Below are positions 26,441-36,290 of a stretch of 64,000 nucleotides of DNA, one piece after another. A model generated the notes under the pieces. The model made no database searches and was not told where the DNA came from. It saw only the letters and a program-made list of their open reading frames with translations. The stretch lies in NCBI RefSeq assembly GCF_003966155.1, contig NZ_RXNS01000010.1, forward strand, positions 118,062 through 182,061. Direction: 5' to 3'. The stretch comes from Halomonas nitroreducens (GTDB taxonomy: Bacteria > Pseudomonadota > Gammaproteobacteria > Pseudomonadales > Halomonadaceae). Made by a program: the position numbers and the translations under genes. The first letter of the stretch is position 1. Each line of letters starts with the position of its first letter.

Positions 26441-26864
26441 TTGTCGCGCTCCTGATGACACGCCAGCCCAAACAACTACAGGGCGCCCTGCTGTTTCCCT
26501 CCCCCATTTCCCTTTTCCTTTCCCTATTATTTTCTTCTTCTCCCTTTTCTTCCCATACCTCGACACTCCTTTGCTTTCGTTATTCGCCCCCTTTCGCTCA
26601 CAACTCCCCTACCCTCCCGCCTAAAACTCTTTCCTTAACGCACTCTTTCTTTCGGCCAACACATCATAGACATTAGTCGCAATCTGGAGAATATCTGACT
26701 TTCCCGTAAATATATGACAAAAAGCCAGAAGCGTTAAACACCCCGCATCATTACTCTCTATAAAACACCAAATTAACAAAAAGGATGATGGAATAACGGC
26801 AAGGATCTGCCTGAAATCACCGGTAATTTTGCCGCAATAACAATTCAACTGGAGGATGCAACAC
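26441..26864. other. Polypyrimidine leader region before the porin gene
   Basis: No gene. About 26488-26680 is almost only C and T on the plus strand, with a few scattered A. It is followed by an AT-rich stretch up to the porin ribosome site (GGAGG at 26851). The AT-rich part is the likely promoter of the porin gene; the pyrimidine tract is not explained. Confidence 0.5.
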
Positions 26865-28025
26865 ATGACGTCCATCAAGCGCCACCTGCCCTTTTCCCTG
26901 GCACCTCTGTCCATCGCCCTGAGCCTGGCGAGCCCCGTCATGGCAGGCATGACCTACGAGGGTGACAACGGGTCACTGTCCTTCGCGGGTGACGTCGAGC
27001 TCGATATCAATGCCTATAACAGCCAGGAAGCGGCCCGAGGCTCGATCTTCTTCGCCGAGGAGATCGAAACCCGCGACGAATACAACCAGACCGGCCGCGT
27101 ACTGTTCGAGATCGCCGGCGAACGCCGCTCCACTGAGGGCCACTATGCACGCTTCAAGGCTCAGCCCCTGCTGGGTAGCGATGGTGGCGTCGGGGTCGAC
27201 GACGCCTGGCTGGCCATCGGCAATGGCCAGGGCGGCGAGGTCAAGGTAGGCCGTTTCGAGGGCTATGACCTCTTCCCATTGCAGGACGTATTTATCGAGC
27301 ACAACGGTGATACGGCCAACAACCTGTACCGGGACGGTAGCGGATACATCTATCAGGTCAAGGAGGGCCGTGGCCGCGGAGCCAGTGCCGGCCAGGTGCT
27401 GATTAGCCAGCAGGTTGGCGACCTCTATGCGGAACTAGGAACGCTGTTCGGCGATCGCTCTAACCTCTTTGATTCCGACACCTACCACGGCTTCTCCATC
27501 GACCGGGACGACACCAAGAACTCGGCGATCCTGCGCCCGGTGCTGGCCTGGACGCCGGGCCCCTGGACCCTGGCTGCCGGGGCCGAGACCAACGTGGTCA
27601 GTGATGCCGTGGTCGACGAGCGCGGTGTGGATATCAGCGACCGAACCGGCTATGGCATCCGACTCTCCTATGCCGCTGGCGACCTGTCGGTCAATCTCAA
27701 CCTGGCCTACCTGGACGCCCACGAGGAGAGCAATGCCACCGTCGGCGTGAATGCGCTCTGGCGCCGTGTCGGTCTCGGTTATATCCATGCAGACAACGAG
27801 ATCGGAGAGGTCAACCCCGCCGCGGACCCGGAAGCCGTTACTCCGGAGGGCAACTACACGGCGGATACCATCTACACCTCCTATCACTTCCCCGACGTAC
27901 TTGGCATCGAGGACTTCCACACCTACCTTGGCGCCTTCTACAGCATGATCGACCACGATGCGAACGGAGATCTGAGCGATGCCGACCGCTATGGTGCCCG
28001 ACTTCGCCTCAAGTATCACTTCTGA
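26865..28025 (+). CDS. Outer-membrane carbohydrate porin
   Basis: 386 residues. A signal peptide (RHLPFSLAPLSIALSLASPV then MAG) precedes a protein rich in short alternating beta-strands that ends KYHF, a C-terminal aromatic residue usual for outer-membrane barrels. GGAGG lies 9 bases before the chosen ATG. Asp, Glu, Tyr and Gly are abundant, as in sugar porins. Its place between the dgo operon and the alpha-galactoside genes suggests entry of raffinose-type sugars. A strong terminator follows. Confidence 0.8.
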   Translation: MTSIKRHLPFSLAPLSIALSLASPVMAGMTYEGDNGSLSFAGDVELDINAYNSQEAARGSIFFAEEIETRDEYNQTGRVLFEIAGERRSTEGHYARFKAQPLLGSDGGVGVDDAWLAIGNGQGGEVKVGRFEGYDLFPLQDVFIEHNGDTANNLYRDGSGYIYQVKEGRGRGASAGQVLISQQVGDLYAELGTLFGDRSNLFDSDTYHGFSIDRDDTKNSAILRPVLAWTPGPWTLAAGAETNVVSDAVVDERGVDISDRTGYGIRLSYAAGDLSVNLNLAYLDAHEESNATVGVNALWRRVGLGYIHADNEIGEVNPAADPEAVTPEGNYTADTIYTSYHFPDVLGIEDFHTYLGAFYSMIDHDANGDLSDADRYGARLRLKYHF

Positions 28026-28079
28026 CGGGTAACTCAGTCGCGGCATGGTCTGACTTTGGCAAAACTGCGTCGATCCTTT

Positions 28080-28106
28080 CCCGCGGTTCCATACCGCGGG
28101 CTTTTT
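28080..28106 (+). terminator. Intrinsic terminator after the porin gene
   Basis: Perfect 8-bp stem CCCGCGGT / ACCGCGGG, 5-base loop, then CTTTTT. A textbook Rho-independent terminator 54 bases after the porin stop. Confidence 0.92.
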
Positions 28107-28128
28107 GCAATGGTGTAAGGAGTTCAAC

Positions 28129-29145
28129 ATGCGTACCGACGCCCCCCTTCCTGCCTACCACCCCGACACCCGGCGTTACGACCGTCTTACCTATCGCCGC
28201 TGCGGTCGAAGCGGGCTCAAGCTGCCTCCGCTGTCGCTGGGACTATGGCACAATTTCGGCGGGATCGATTCGCTGGAGACAGCCCGAGCCATGCTGCGCC
28301 GGGCCTTCGACCTGGGCATCACCCACTTTGACCTGGCCAACAACTACGGCCCGCCTTACGGCAGTGCCGAGACCACCTTCGGCCGACTGCTCAAGGAAGA
28401 CTTCCGTGCTCACCGTGATGAACTGGTCGTCTCCACCAAGGCGGGATACGACATGTGGCCGGGCCCCTACGGCATCGGCGGCTCACGCAAGCACCTGATG
28501 GCTAGTCTCGACCAGAGCCTGTGGAGAATGGGGCTGGAATACGTCGACATCTTCTATCACCACTGCCCGGATCCCGACACGCCGCTGGAGGAGACGGTGG
28601 CGACTCTGGATCACATGGTGCGCGCGGGAAAGGCGCGCTACGTGGGCATCTCCTCTTACAGTCCCGAGCGAACCGCCGACACCGCCCGGCTGCTGCGAGA
28701 CATGGGGACTCCGCTGCTGATTCACCAACCACGCTACAGCATGCTCGATCGCGGCCCGGAGACCTCGGGGCTCTTCAACACCCTGCGCCGCGAGGGTCTG
28801 GGTGCCATTGTCTTCTCGCCCCTCGAGCAGGGCATTCTCACAGACAAGTACTTGGCCGGTATTCCCGAGAGGTCACGTGCCGCGCGCCACGAGCAGGTCC
28901 ATCTGTCATCCGACGACGTAACCGCCAGGATCGAGAAAGCACGCGCCCTCAACGAGATCGCCACCGCACGCGGCCAGCGCCTGGCGCAAATGGCACTAAG
29001 CTGGGTAATGCGCGATGAGGTAGTGACCAGCGCCCTGATCGGTGCCAGCCGCCCAGAGCAGATCGAGCAGTGCATCGGCGCGCTGGAAGCCGCCCCCTTC
29101 GGGGAGGAAGAGTTGGCCCGCATCGATGCCATACTGGGGAGCTAG
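28129..29145 (+). CDS. Aldo/keto reductase, YghZ-like
   Basis: 338 residues, aldo/keto reductase family. Seen: GLWHNFGG, FDLANNYGPP with catalytic Asp and Tyr, the Lys in VSTKAGYDMWPGPYG, and YHHCPD with His. E. coli YghZ reduces L-glyceraldehyde 3-phosphate and methylglyoxal; Shaker-channel beta-subunit-like members are relatives. AAGGAG lies 6 bases before the ATG. It sits between the porin and melR, so a role in sugar use is likely, perhaps handling of a triose or an aldose by-product. Substrate not certain. Confidence 0.85.
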   Translation: MRTDAPLPAYHPDTRRYDRLTYRRCGRSGLKLPPLSLGLWHNFGGIDSLETARAMLRRAFDLGITHFDLANNYGPPYGSAETTFGRLLKEDFRAHRDELVVSTKAGYDMWPGPYGIGGSRKHLMASLDQSLWRMGLEYVDIFYHHCPDPDTPLEETVATLDHMVRAGKARYVGISSYSPERTADTARLLRDMGTPLLIHQPRYSMLDRGPETSGLFNTLRREGLGAIVFSPLEQGILTDKYLAGIPERSRAARHEQVHLSSDDVTARIEKARALNEIATARGQRLAQMALSWVMRDEVVTSALIGASRPEQIEQCIGALEAAPFGEEELARIDAILGS

Positions 29146-29183
29146 GGCACCAGTGCAAGAGCGAGGCAGCGACGGGGCTTCCC

Positions 29184-30095
29184 CTAAGGCGACCCACCGC
29201 TGCCGTGATGCTGCTTGCGGAAAGCGCTCGGTGGCATTGCCAGCTCACGCTGGAACACCTCGTAGAAGCGACTGCTGGAACCGAAACCCACCGCCAGGGC
29301 GATATCTAGGATCGGTCGGTCGGTGTCGATCAACAGCGCCTTGGCCTGATTGATACGCAGCCCATTGATGTACTGCTTGATCGAGGTGCGCATCACCTTC
29401 TTGAACTGCCCCATGGCGTAATGGGGGTGAAGCTCGGCGGCGGCGGCCACCTCGCCGGCAGTGATCGGCTGGTCGTAGTGGGCGGCGATGAAGGCCAGCA
29501 TCTGCTGCACCTTGCCCAGTCGCGGGTCATGCACGCCGCCCCCCCATGCGGCGGAAAGCTCCGGTAGCAACAGCGCCTGCCAACCATAGCGGGTCAGACG
29601 ACGCAGCATCAGCTGCACCTCCTCGGCGATCACCCCACGCAGGGTGGCATCGTCGCCGCGAAAGTCCTGGAGCCAGGTATCGAACTGGTCGACGGCCAAC
29701 CCATAAGGCTCGCGGGAGGCCAGCACCGCCCCGCCCATCAGGTCGCCGATCAGGGCCTCATCCAGGGGCCAGTTCATGAACATCTGGATGGGCACATACA
29801 CCAGCAGCATGCGATGACAGTCGCCGCGGCGGATCAGGCGGTGGGGCATGGCGGCCCAAAACAGGCCGAGATGACCGGCCGGGAGATGAAGCTCCCGACC
29901 ATTGATCAGGTACTCGACCCCGTCGCCCAGCGGCAGGTTGAGTTCCACATGGCTGTGCCAGTGGTGGCAGCGCATGTTGTCCGGTCGCCCCGCCTCCAGG
30001 TAGACCTGATCGGGACGATAGTGGAAAAGCGTCGGCCGATCGAGCAACTGCTCATCCAGAGACTCGATCTCCTGGATGCCCCCGCGCTGTGCCAT
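29184..30095 (-). CDS. melR: MelR-like AraC-family activator
   Basis: 303 residues, almost the length of E. coli MelR (302), with clear matches: HHWHSHVELNLPLGDGVEYL, LFWAAMPHRL, GEVAAAAELHPHYAMGQFKK and ILDIALAVGFGSSSRFYEVF. The first part is a cupin sugar-sensing domain, the second two helix-turn-helices. GGGGAGA lies 6 bases before the chosen ATG; a longer frame starting inside the GH36 gene is rejected. Last gene of the alpha-galactoside transport set and convergent with the aldo/keto reductase gene (38 bp). In E. coli MelR responds to melibiose; here the likely target is the transporter and galactosidase genes. Confidence 0.9.
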   Translation of the reverse strand: MAQRGGIQEIESLDEQLLDRPTLFHYRPDQVYLEAGRPDNMRCHHWHSHVELNLPLGDGVEYLINGRELHLPAGHLGLFWAAMPHRLIRRGDCHRMLLVYVPIQMFMNWPLDEALIGDLMGGAVLASREPYGLAVDQFDTWLQDFRGDDATLRGVIAEEVQLMLRRLTRYGWQALLLPELSAAWGGGVHDPRLGKVQQMLAFIAAHYDQPITAGEVAAAAELHPHYAMGQFKKVMRTSIKQYINGLRINQAKALLIDTDRPILDIALAVGFGSSSRFYEVFQRELAMPPSAFRKQHHGSGGSP

Positions 30096-30225
30096 GGACG
30101 ATCTCCCCAAGGCCCGCCCCGACCGTGGGCTCGGCCGGGTAGTGTCATGGTTCATGCTAGCGGGGTCAGCACGTGCTGCCAACGCCCGCCGCATGGCCCG
30201 GTCGACGTTCGGCCAGGGGCGTCGC

Positions 30226-32352
30226 TCAGACACCCTCGACCTCGATCAGCATGGCAGCTTCCGGATGGAGGACCGGGAGCTGCAGGCCGACGGTCTGCAA
30301 CAGTTCGCCGGAGAAGACGCCGCCTTCCTCGTCCAGCAAGACGTTGGGCTCGCGCTGAGGCCCGATGGCCCCCTCCGGCAACCAGAAGCCCACCCGGTAT
30401 TGACGCTGTGGGTCCAACCCCGCCAGTCGCAGGGGCGGAAGCAGGAACTGTTTCGGCAGCGCCAGGGTGGTGGCAGCGAACAGCGCCCGACGGCGGTCTT
30501 CGTCCACCACACCGTAGGCCTGCAGGGCGTCGTCGGCGGTGTCGAGTCGCGTGAAATCGCCGCGGTGCAACAGGTCGCGATGCTGCCGGTAAAGCTCGAC
30601 CAGTCCGCGTACCTCGCGCTGCTCGGCCTCGGTCATTCCACGCACGTCCAGCTCCAGGCCCATATGGCCGAACATGGCGGTGATCAACCGGTAGCCCAGC
30701 GAGTGCCGGCGCCCGGTGGTGTGACTGGGGCTGGCGCTGATATGCGAGCCGAGGATCTCCGGGGGCAGGAACAACGAGGCGGCGTACTGCATGCGCTGGC
30801 GCTCCAGCGGGTCGATGCAGTCCGACAGCCAGACCCGCTGGGTATGGCGCAGTACCTCGAAGTCGATGCGCCCGCCGCCGGAGGCGCAGGTCTCGATCTC
30901 CACCTCGGGGTGGGCGGCGCGCAGACTTGCCACCAGGCGGTAAAAGGCCTGGGTCTGGCGATGCACGCTGGGCACCCCACCACTGCCCGGCTGCACCAGG
31001 TCGCGGTTCATGTCCCACTTGATATAGGCGATGTCGTAGGTCGAGAGGAAGTGATCGATCCGCTCGAAGAGGTAGTCGAACACCTCGGGCCTGGCCAGAT
31101 CGAGGACGTACTGATGGCGCCCCAGTGGCTGATCGTAACCCTCCAACTGGAGGATCCAATCGGGATGGGCGCGGAACAGCTCGGAGTCGGGGTTGACCAT
31201 CTCCGGCTCGAACCACAGGCCGAATTCCATTCCACACGCCTTGACCGCGTCGATCAGGTAACCGAGCCCGCCGGGATGCTTGCGCTCGTCGACGAACCAG
31301 TCACCGAGGCCGGCATGGTCATCGTCCCGCTTGCCGAACCAGCCATCGTCGAGGATGAAACGCTCCACCCCGACTCTAGCAGAGTGCTCCACCAGGTCGA
31401 GAAGCTCATCGGGTCGATGGTCGAAGTAGAAGCCTTCCCAGGTGTTGAGGTGTACCGGGCGCGGCTTGCGGGTCACATCCAGCTCCATCAGGCCCCGCAG
31501 GCAGCGATGGAACTGCTGGGAGAGGCGGTTGAGGCCCTGGCCGGACCAGCTGGCATAGACCTTGGGCGTGGCGTAGGACTCCCCCTCGGCCAGGCGCAGC
31601 TCGCCAGGGTAGAGCCATTCGGCCGCCTGAATATGTCGCGGCCCCTCGACCAGCCGCTCGGCGACCAGGCGATGGTTGCCGCTCCAGGCCAGGTGAATGC
31701 CCCAGGCCTCGCCACGTTGTTCCCCGAGGCCGGTCCCGCCGGCAATCAACGCCGGGAAACTGTCGTGCGAGGTCTTGCCTCGACGGTTCTCGCGCACCAG
31801 CTTGCTCATCGGCCAGGGTTGGCGCTGGGTGAGGAACTCCTGGATCCAGCGACCGTGGAAGCTGATCAGTTCCGCGGCGCGCGCGGGCAACGGCAGCGTC
31901 AGGCCCAGGTGATCCAGGTCGAAGGGTGCCGCGGCCAGATTGGTCAGACGCGCCTTCAGGGTCACCACGTCGCAGCTCGGATCCATGGCTACTTCGATGA
32001 CCAGTGCCAGGTCTGCGATGTCATCGCGGCAGTGGAAGCGCAGGGCGACGTCGCCGAGTTCTTCGACGTCCATCAGCGTGAACTGGCCACCCCAGCGCTG
32101 GCGGTCGGCATGGCCCATCAGCCCCGCCTCACCGTGGAAGCCACGCCCCAACTCGGGCACCAGGCTGAGATGGGGAACCGTGTCCATGACGCTGCCGTTG
32201 GGACTCGGCAGGTCGGTCAACCGAGCGAGATGCGCGAGCGGCGTATCGTCGGCCAGGCGGGCGCCCCAGTGCACCACACGAGGCAGCTGACCATCGTCGC
32301 TGCCGACTACCAGGCTGCTGTGGGTTCCCTTGAGGTGATACCAGTCTTGCAT
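30226..32352 (-). CDS. rafA: GH36 alpha-galactosidase (RafA type)
   Basis: 708 residues, the same length as plasmid-borne E. coli RafA. N-terminal beta-supersandwich, central barrel and C-terminal sandwich. The nucleophile Asp lies in YIKWDMNRDL (near residue 447) and the acid/base Asp in WLSDCIDPLER (near 510); ERFILDDGWFGKRDDD is the family signature. AGAGGAG is well placed before the ATG. No signal peptide: hydrolyses imported raffinose, stachyose or melibiose in the cytoplasm. Transcribed with the ABC importer upstream (71-bp gap). Confidence 0.93.
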   Translation of the reverse strand: MQDWYHLKGTHSSLVVGSDDGQLPRVVHWGARLADDTPLAHLARLTDLPSPNGSVMDTVPHLSLVPELGRGFHGEAGLMGHADRQRWGGQFTLMDVEELGDVALRFHCRDDIADLALVIEVAMDPSCDVVTLKARLTNLAAAPFDLDHLGLTLPLPARAAELISFHGRWIQEFLTQRQPWPMSKLVRENRRGKTSHDSFPALIAGGTGLGEQRGEAWGIHLAWSGNHRLVAERLVEGPRHIQAAEWLYPGELRLAEGESYATPKVYASWSGQGLNRLSQQFHRCLRGLMELDVTRKPRPVHLNTWEGFYFDHRPDELLDLVEHSARVGVERFILDDGWFGKRDDDHAGLGDWFVDERKHPGGLGYLIDAVKACGMEFGLWFEPEMVNPDSELFRAHPDWILQLEGYDQPLGRHQYVLDLARPEVFDYLFERIDHFLSTYDIAYIKWDMNRDLVQPGSGGVPSVHRQTQAFYRLVASLRAAHPEVEIETCASGGGRIDFEVLRHTQRVWLSDCIDPLERQRMQYAASLFLPPEILGSHISASPSHTTGRRHSLGYRLITAMFGHMGLELDVRGMTEAEQREVRGLVELYRQHRDLLHRGDFTRLDTADDALQAYGVVDEDRRRALFAATTLALPKQFLLPPLRLAGLDPQRQYRVGFWLPEGAIGPQREPNVLLDEEGGVFSGELLQTVGLQLPVLHPEAAMLIEVEGV

Positions 32353-32423
32353 GTCATGACTCCTCTGGGCTGCGGGTGGGACCCGCGGCCGGTTGAATGC
32401 CTGTAAATTGGGTCGGGGAGACG

Positions 32424-34064
32424 TCAGGCGGCCTCGTCGTCGAGACGGACCTCGAAGGCGGCCTTGATCAGGCGCTGGGTATAGTCCTCCTCTGGACTGA
32501 CCATCACCTGCTCGGTGGGACCGGCCTCGACCACGCGACCGGCCTGCATGACCATCACCCGCTGGCAGAGCGCCCGCACCACTCGCAGGTCATGGCTGAT
32601 GAACAGGTAGGAGAGGCCGTACTTCTTCTGCAGGCCCTTGAGCAGCTCGATGATCTGGCGCTGCACGGTGAGATCGAGCGCCGAGGTGGGCTCGTCGAGC
32701 AGCAGGAACTCCGGCTCGAGGGCGATGGCGCGGGCGATGGCGATACGCTGACGCTGACCACCGGAGAACTCGTGGGGGAAGCGCTCCAGGGCGAACTCGC
32801 CGAGCCCGGCATCGCTCAACGCCTGGGCGGCTAGACGGTGGCGCTCGGCCCGGGTCTCGCCGATGCGGTTGATCTCCATGCCCTCGTGGATGATCTGGCG
32901 CACCGTCATGCGCGGGTTGAGGGACGCAAAGGGATCCTGGAAGACGATCTGCATGCGCTTGCGAAGTGGGCGCATCGCCTCACGGCTCAGCGAGTGGATC
33001 GGCTGTCCGTCGAAGATCACCTCACCATGACTTTCGGCATCCAGCAGGCCGAGGATGGCCTGGCCCAGGGTGGTCTTGCCCGAGCCGCTCTCGCCGACGA
33101 TACCCAGGGCCTCGCCCCGCTTGAGCGCCAGCGAGATATCGTCCACCGCCTTGAGACGCGGGCGTGGCTTGGGACTGAAGAGCTTCTTCTTGCCGATGCG
33201 GAAGTTGACCTGCATGTTGAGCGCCTCAAGCAGCAACGGGCTGTCTGCCGGAATAGGGTCGGCGCTGCCGCTGGGCTCGGAGGCCAGCAGCATTCGGGTA
33301 TAGCGATGCTGCGGGCACTCGAAGATGTCATGGGTGGCCCCCTCCTCCACCACCTGCCCCTTCTCCATCACGTAGACCCGGTCGGCATACTGCTGGACGA
33401 TGGTCAGATCGTGAGTGATCAACAGCACGCTCATGCCGTGGCTCTTCTGCAGGCGGCGAATCAACTGCAGGATCTGCGCCTGGACGGTGACGTCCAGCGC
33501 CGTGGTCGGCTCGTCGGCGATCAGCAGCTCGGGCTCGTTGGCCAGGGCCATGGCGATCATCACCCGTTGGCGCTGGCCGCCGGAGAGCTGATGAGGGTAC
33601 TGGTCGAGGCGCTCCTCGGGCTGGGGAATGCCGACCTCGGTGAGCAGCGCCAGGGTGCGCTCGCGGGCCTCCTGCTTGCTCACCCGCCGATGGGCACGGA
33701 TCATCTCCCCCACCTGGCTGGCGATGGTGTAGACCGGGTTCAGCGAGGTCATCGGTTCCTGGAAGATCATGGCGATGCGATTGCCGCGCAGCTTCATCAT
33801 CTGCTTCTCGCCGTAGCGTGAGATCTCCTCGCCGTCGAAATCGACGCGGCTGTCCGCCTCCAGGCGAGCACTCTGGGGCAACAGGCCCATCAGGGTGCGG
33901 GCGGTCACCGACTTGCCGGAACCGCTCTCGCCAACCAGGGCCACCAGCTCGCCCTTGCCGAGGGTGAAGGAGACGTCGCGCACGGCGTGGACTCGCCCTC
34001 CTTCGGTGCGGAAGGAGACATTGAGGTGGTCAGCAGTCAGAAGCGGTTGAGTCGGGGTGATCAT
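32424..34064 (-). CDS. Fused ABC transporter ATPase (YejF/DppDF type)
   Basis: 546 residues with two complete ATPase domains in one chain. Walker A motifs GESGSGKS (residues 45-52) and GESGSGKTT, signature LSGGQRQR in the first half and FSGGQRQR in the second, Walker B LLIADEP and LLLDEPTS. Each half ends in the oligopeptide-type C-terminal extension. GAGGAG lies 6 bases before the chosen ATG. Powers the importer formed with the two permeases upstream, 10 bp away. Confidence 0.93.
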   Translation of the reverse strand: MITPTQPLLTADHLNVSFRTEGGRVHAVRDVSFTLGKGELVALVGESGSGKSVTARTLMGLLPQSARLEADSRVDFDGEEISRYGEKQMMKLRGNRIAMIFQEPMTSLNPVYTIASQVGEMIRAHRRVSKQEARERTLALLTEVGIPQPEERLDQYPHQLSGGQRQRVMIAMALANEPELLIADEPTTALDVTVQAQILQLIRRLQKSHGMSVLLITHDLTIVQQYADRVYVMEKGQVVEEGATHDIFECPQHRYTRMLLASEPSGSADPIPADSPLLLEALNMQVNFRIGKKKLFSPKPRPRLKAVDDISLALKRGEALGIVGESGSGKTTLGQAILGLLDAESHGEVIFDGQPIHSLSREAMRPLRKRMQIVFQDPFASLNPRMTVRQIIHEGMEINRIGETRAERHRLAAQALSDAGLGEFALERFPHEFSGGQRQRIAIARAIALEPEFLLLDEPTSALDLTVQRQIIELLKGLQKKYGLSYLFISHDLRVVRALCQRVMVMQAGRVVEAGPTEQVMVSPEEDYTQRLIKAAFEVRLDDEAA

Positions 34065-34074
34065 GTCGGTCTCC

Positions 34075-35214
34075 TCACGCATTGCCGTAGGGGTCGATGG
34101 CGTCACGCAGGCCATCGCCGATGGCGTTGAATGCCAGCACGGCCAGCAGGATGAACAGCACCGGGGAGAGCAGCCAGGGATAGGCACCCACCGCCTGAAA
34201 GTCGGCTGCGGCATTGAGCAGCTGGCCCAGGCTGATCAGCGGTGCCTGGATGCCCACCCCCAGGAAGCTCAGGAAGCTCTCGGCCAGGATCACGTTGGGG
34301 ATCAGGATGGTGGAGGCCACGATCACGTGGCTCATCACGTTGGGCAGGATATGGCGCAGGATGATGCGCCTGTCGCTGGCGCCGCAGGCGATGGCCGCCT
34401 TGACGTAGTCGAGCTGAGCCAGGCTCAGCGCCTTGCCGCGTACCTCGCGGGCCAGCTGGGCCCACTTGAGCACGCTGAGGATCGCCACCATCAGCAGGAA
34501 CAGCGTCGATGGCTGGGCGGCCTGGGGCAGGATGGCGATCAGCGCCAGAAACAGCGGAAGCTCCGGGAAGGCCAAGAACAGCTCGGTGACGCGCTGGATG
34601 AGGTTATCTTTGCGCCCGCCGAAGTATCCCGAGGTAATGCCCACCAGGGTGCCCACGGTCACCGACAGCGCCACCACCAGCACCCCCAGCAGCAGCGTCA
34701 GGCGTGCGCCGAACAGGATGCGGCTGAACAAGTCGCGGCCCAGGGCGTCGCTGCCCATCAGGTACAGCGGCGAGCCGTCCTCCAGCTGGAAGAGGTGGGT
34801 CTCCAGGGGAATGCCCAACCAGCGGTACTCCCAGCCCGCGGCGAAGAACTCCACGTAGATCCGTTCGCTGGTGTTCTCCTCGAGGATCGGCTGGTAGGTG
34901 ACCGGGTCATAGCTCTCCTCGAGGGGATGCACGAAGGGGCGCAGGCTGAAGCCGCCCTCCTCGCTGTACCAGTTCAGGGTCTGGGGCGGGCCGTAGCTGT
35001 GGTCGCTGCTGCGCGCGGTGGGATCCATGGGGGCGAAGAAGGGGGCGAAGACCGCCACCGTCACCAGCAGGATCAGCATGGCCAAGCCGATCAGCGCCAG
35101 CTTGTTGCGGCGGAAGCGGCGCCACACCAGCGTCGGGTAGCTTTCCCCACCAGCCACGTGATGAGCGTCGAGCGGGGGCTCGGACACCCCCTGAGAGAGT
35201 TGTGCCGTTGTCAT
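34075..35214 (-). CDS. ABC transporter permease (DppC/YejE type)
   Basis: 379 residues. One N-terminal membrane helix (KLALIGLAMLILLVTVAVFAP then FF), a long periplasmic stretch of about 100 residues as in YejE, then five helices with the family motif GRDLFSRILFGARLTLLLG and the coupling loop YVKAAIACGASDRRII. AGGA lies 8 bases before the ATG used here; an alternative ATG at 35229 overlaps the previous stop (ATGA) and would add 5 residues. A longer frame into the neighbouring gene is a shadow. Confidence 0.9.
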   Translation of the reverse strand: MTTAQLSQGVSEPPLDAHHVAGGESYPTLVWRRFRRNKLALIGLAMLILLVTVAVFAPFFAPMDPTARSSDHSYGPPQTLNWYSEEGGFSLRPFVHPLEESYDPVTYQPILEENTSERIYVEFFAAGWEYRWLGIPLETHLFQLEDGSPLYLMGSDALGRDLFSRILFGARLTLLLGVLVVALSVTVGTLVGITSGYFGGRKDNLIQRVTELFLAFPELPLFLALIAILPQAAQPSTLFLLMVAILSVLKWAQLAREVRGKALSLAQLDYVKAAIACGASDRRIILRHILPNVMSHVIVASTILIPNVILAESFLSFLGVGIQAPLISLGQLLNAAADFQAVGAYPWLLSPVLFILLAVLAFNAIGDGLRDAIDPYGNA

Positions 35215-35225
35215 CTTGTCATTCC

Positions 35226-36221
35226 TCATTGCTTGCGCAGCCTCGGGTCGATCAACGTCAGCAAGGCATCGGCAATGATGTTGCCGATCACCAGGGTGAC
35301 GGCCAGCAACAGCATGAAGGTCGACACCACGAAGACGTCCTGGGCGTTCATCGCCGAGACGATCAGCGGCCCCACGGTGGGCAGGGCGAAGACGATGGCG
35401 ACCTCGAGTTCGCCGGCAATCATGTAGGGCAGCGCCACGCCCTGGTACATCACCAGCGGGTGGGAGGCATTTGGCACGGCGTGCTTGAGCACCACTCGGC
35501 GACGGGACAGGCCCTTGGCGCGAGCGGTCTCGACGTACTGGGCCTGCAGCACGTCGAGCATGTTGCTGCGCATTACGCGCAGGTTGTAGGCCATGCCGCC
35601 GAACACGGCGATCAACAGCACCGGCCAGATGTGAGTCATCAGGTCGACGAACTTGGCCAGCGACCAGGGCTCGAGGATGAATTCGGGAGAGAACAGGCTG
35701 GAGACGTTGGTCAGCCCCAGGCCGAACACGAGCCAGTAGAGCAGCACCAGCGCCATGATGAAGCGTGGGGTCGTCATGCCGATGAAGGAGATCAACCCCG
35801 AGACGGTGTCGCCCAGCTTGTACTGCCGTGTGGCGGCATAGATGCCCAGGCCCGCGCCCACCAGGGTGGCCAGCACGTGGCTGAGGCCGGCGATGAGCAG
35901 GGTGATCGGCAACCGCTCGGCGACCAGTTCGCTGATCGGCTTGTTCTGGCTGAAGGAGTAGCCGAAATCGCCGTCCAGCAACATGCCTTTCATCCAACTC
36001 AGGTACTGCACCACCAGCGGCTGATCGAGACCGTAGCGCTCCCGGTAGGCATCGGCCATGGCCTGGGCGTCTTCGCGGGACAGGCCACCCATCGACATGG
36101 CCTGAGACTGCAACTGGTCGGCATAGTCGCCGGGGGGCAACTGGATCAGGGCGAAGGAAATGATGCTCAGCGCGATCAACAGCGGGATGGCGCCGAGCAT
36201 CCGTCGAATCAAGTAGGTCAT
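35226..36221 (-). CDS. ABC transporter permease (DppB/YejB type)
   Basis: 331 residues, six membrane helices. N-terminal MTYLIRRMLGAIPLL, then QLPPGDY, a coupling loop with YVETARAKGLSRRRVV and a conserved end GNIIADALLTLIDPRLR. AGGAG lies 8 bases before the chosen ATG. Forms the channel with the second permease, to which it is translationally linked. Confidence 0.92.
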   Translation of the reverse strand: MTYLIRRMLGAIPLLIALSIISFALIQLPPGDYADQLQSQAMSMGGLSREDAQAMADAYRERYGLDQPLVVQYLSWMKGMLLDGDFGYSFSQNKPISELVAERLPITLLIAGLSHVLATLVGAGLGIYAATRQYKLGDTVSGLISFIGMTTPRFIMALVLLYWLVFGLGLTNVSSLFSPEFILEPWSLAKFVDLMTHIWPVLLIAVFGGMAYNLRVMRSNMLDVLQAQYVETARAKGLSRRRVVLKHAVPNASHPLVMYQGVALPYMIAGELEVAIVFALPTVGPLIVSAMNAQDVFVVSTFMLLLAVTLVIGNIIADALLTLIDPRLRKQ

Positions 36222-36290
36222 GTCCTGGCTCCTGGGCGAGCGGTTCGCGCCGGACACCGCGCAGGGTGTCCGGGCTCGTCGGGTTGGGGA

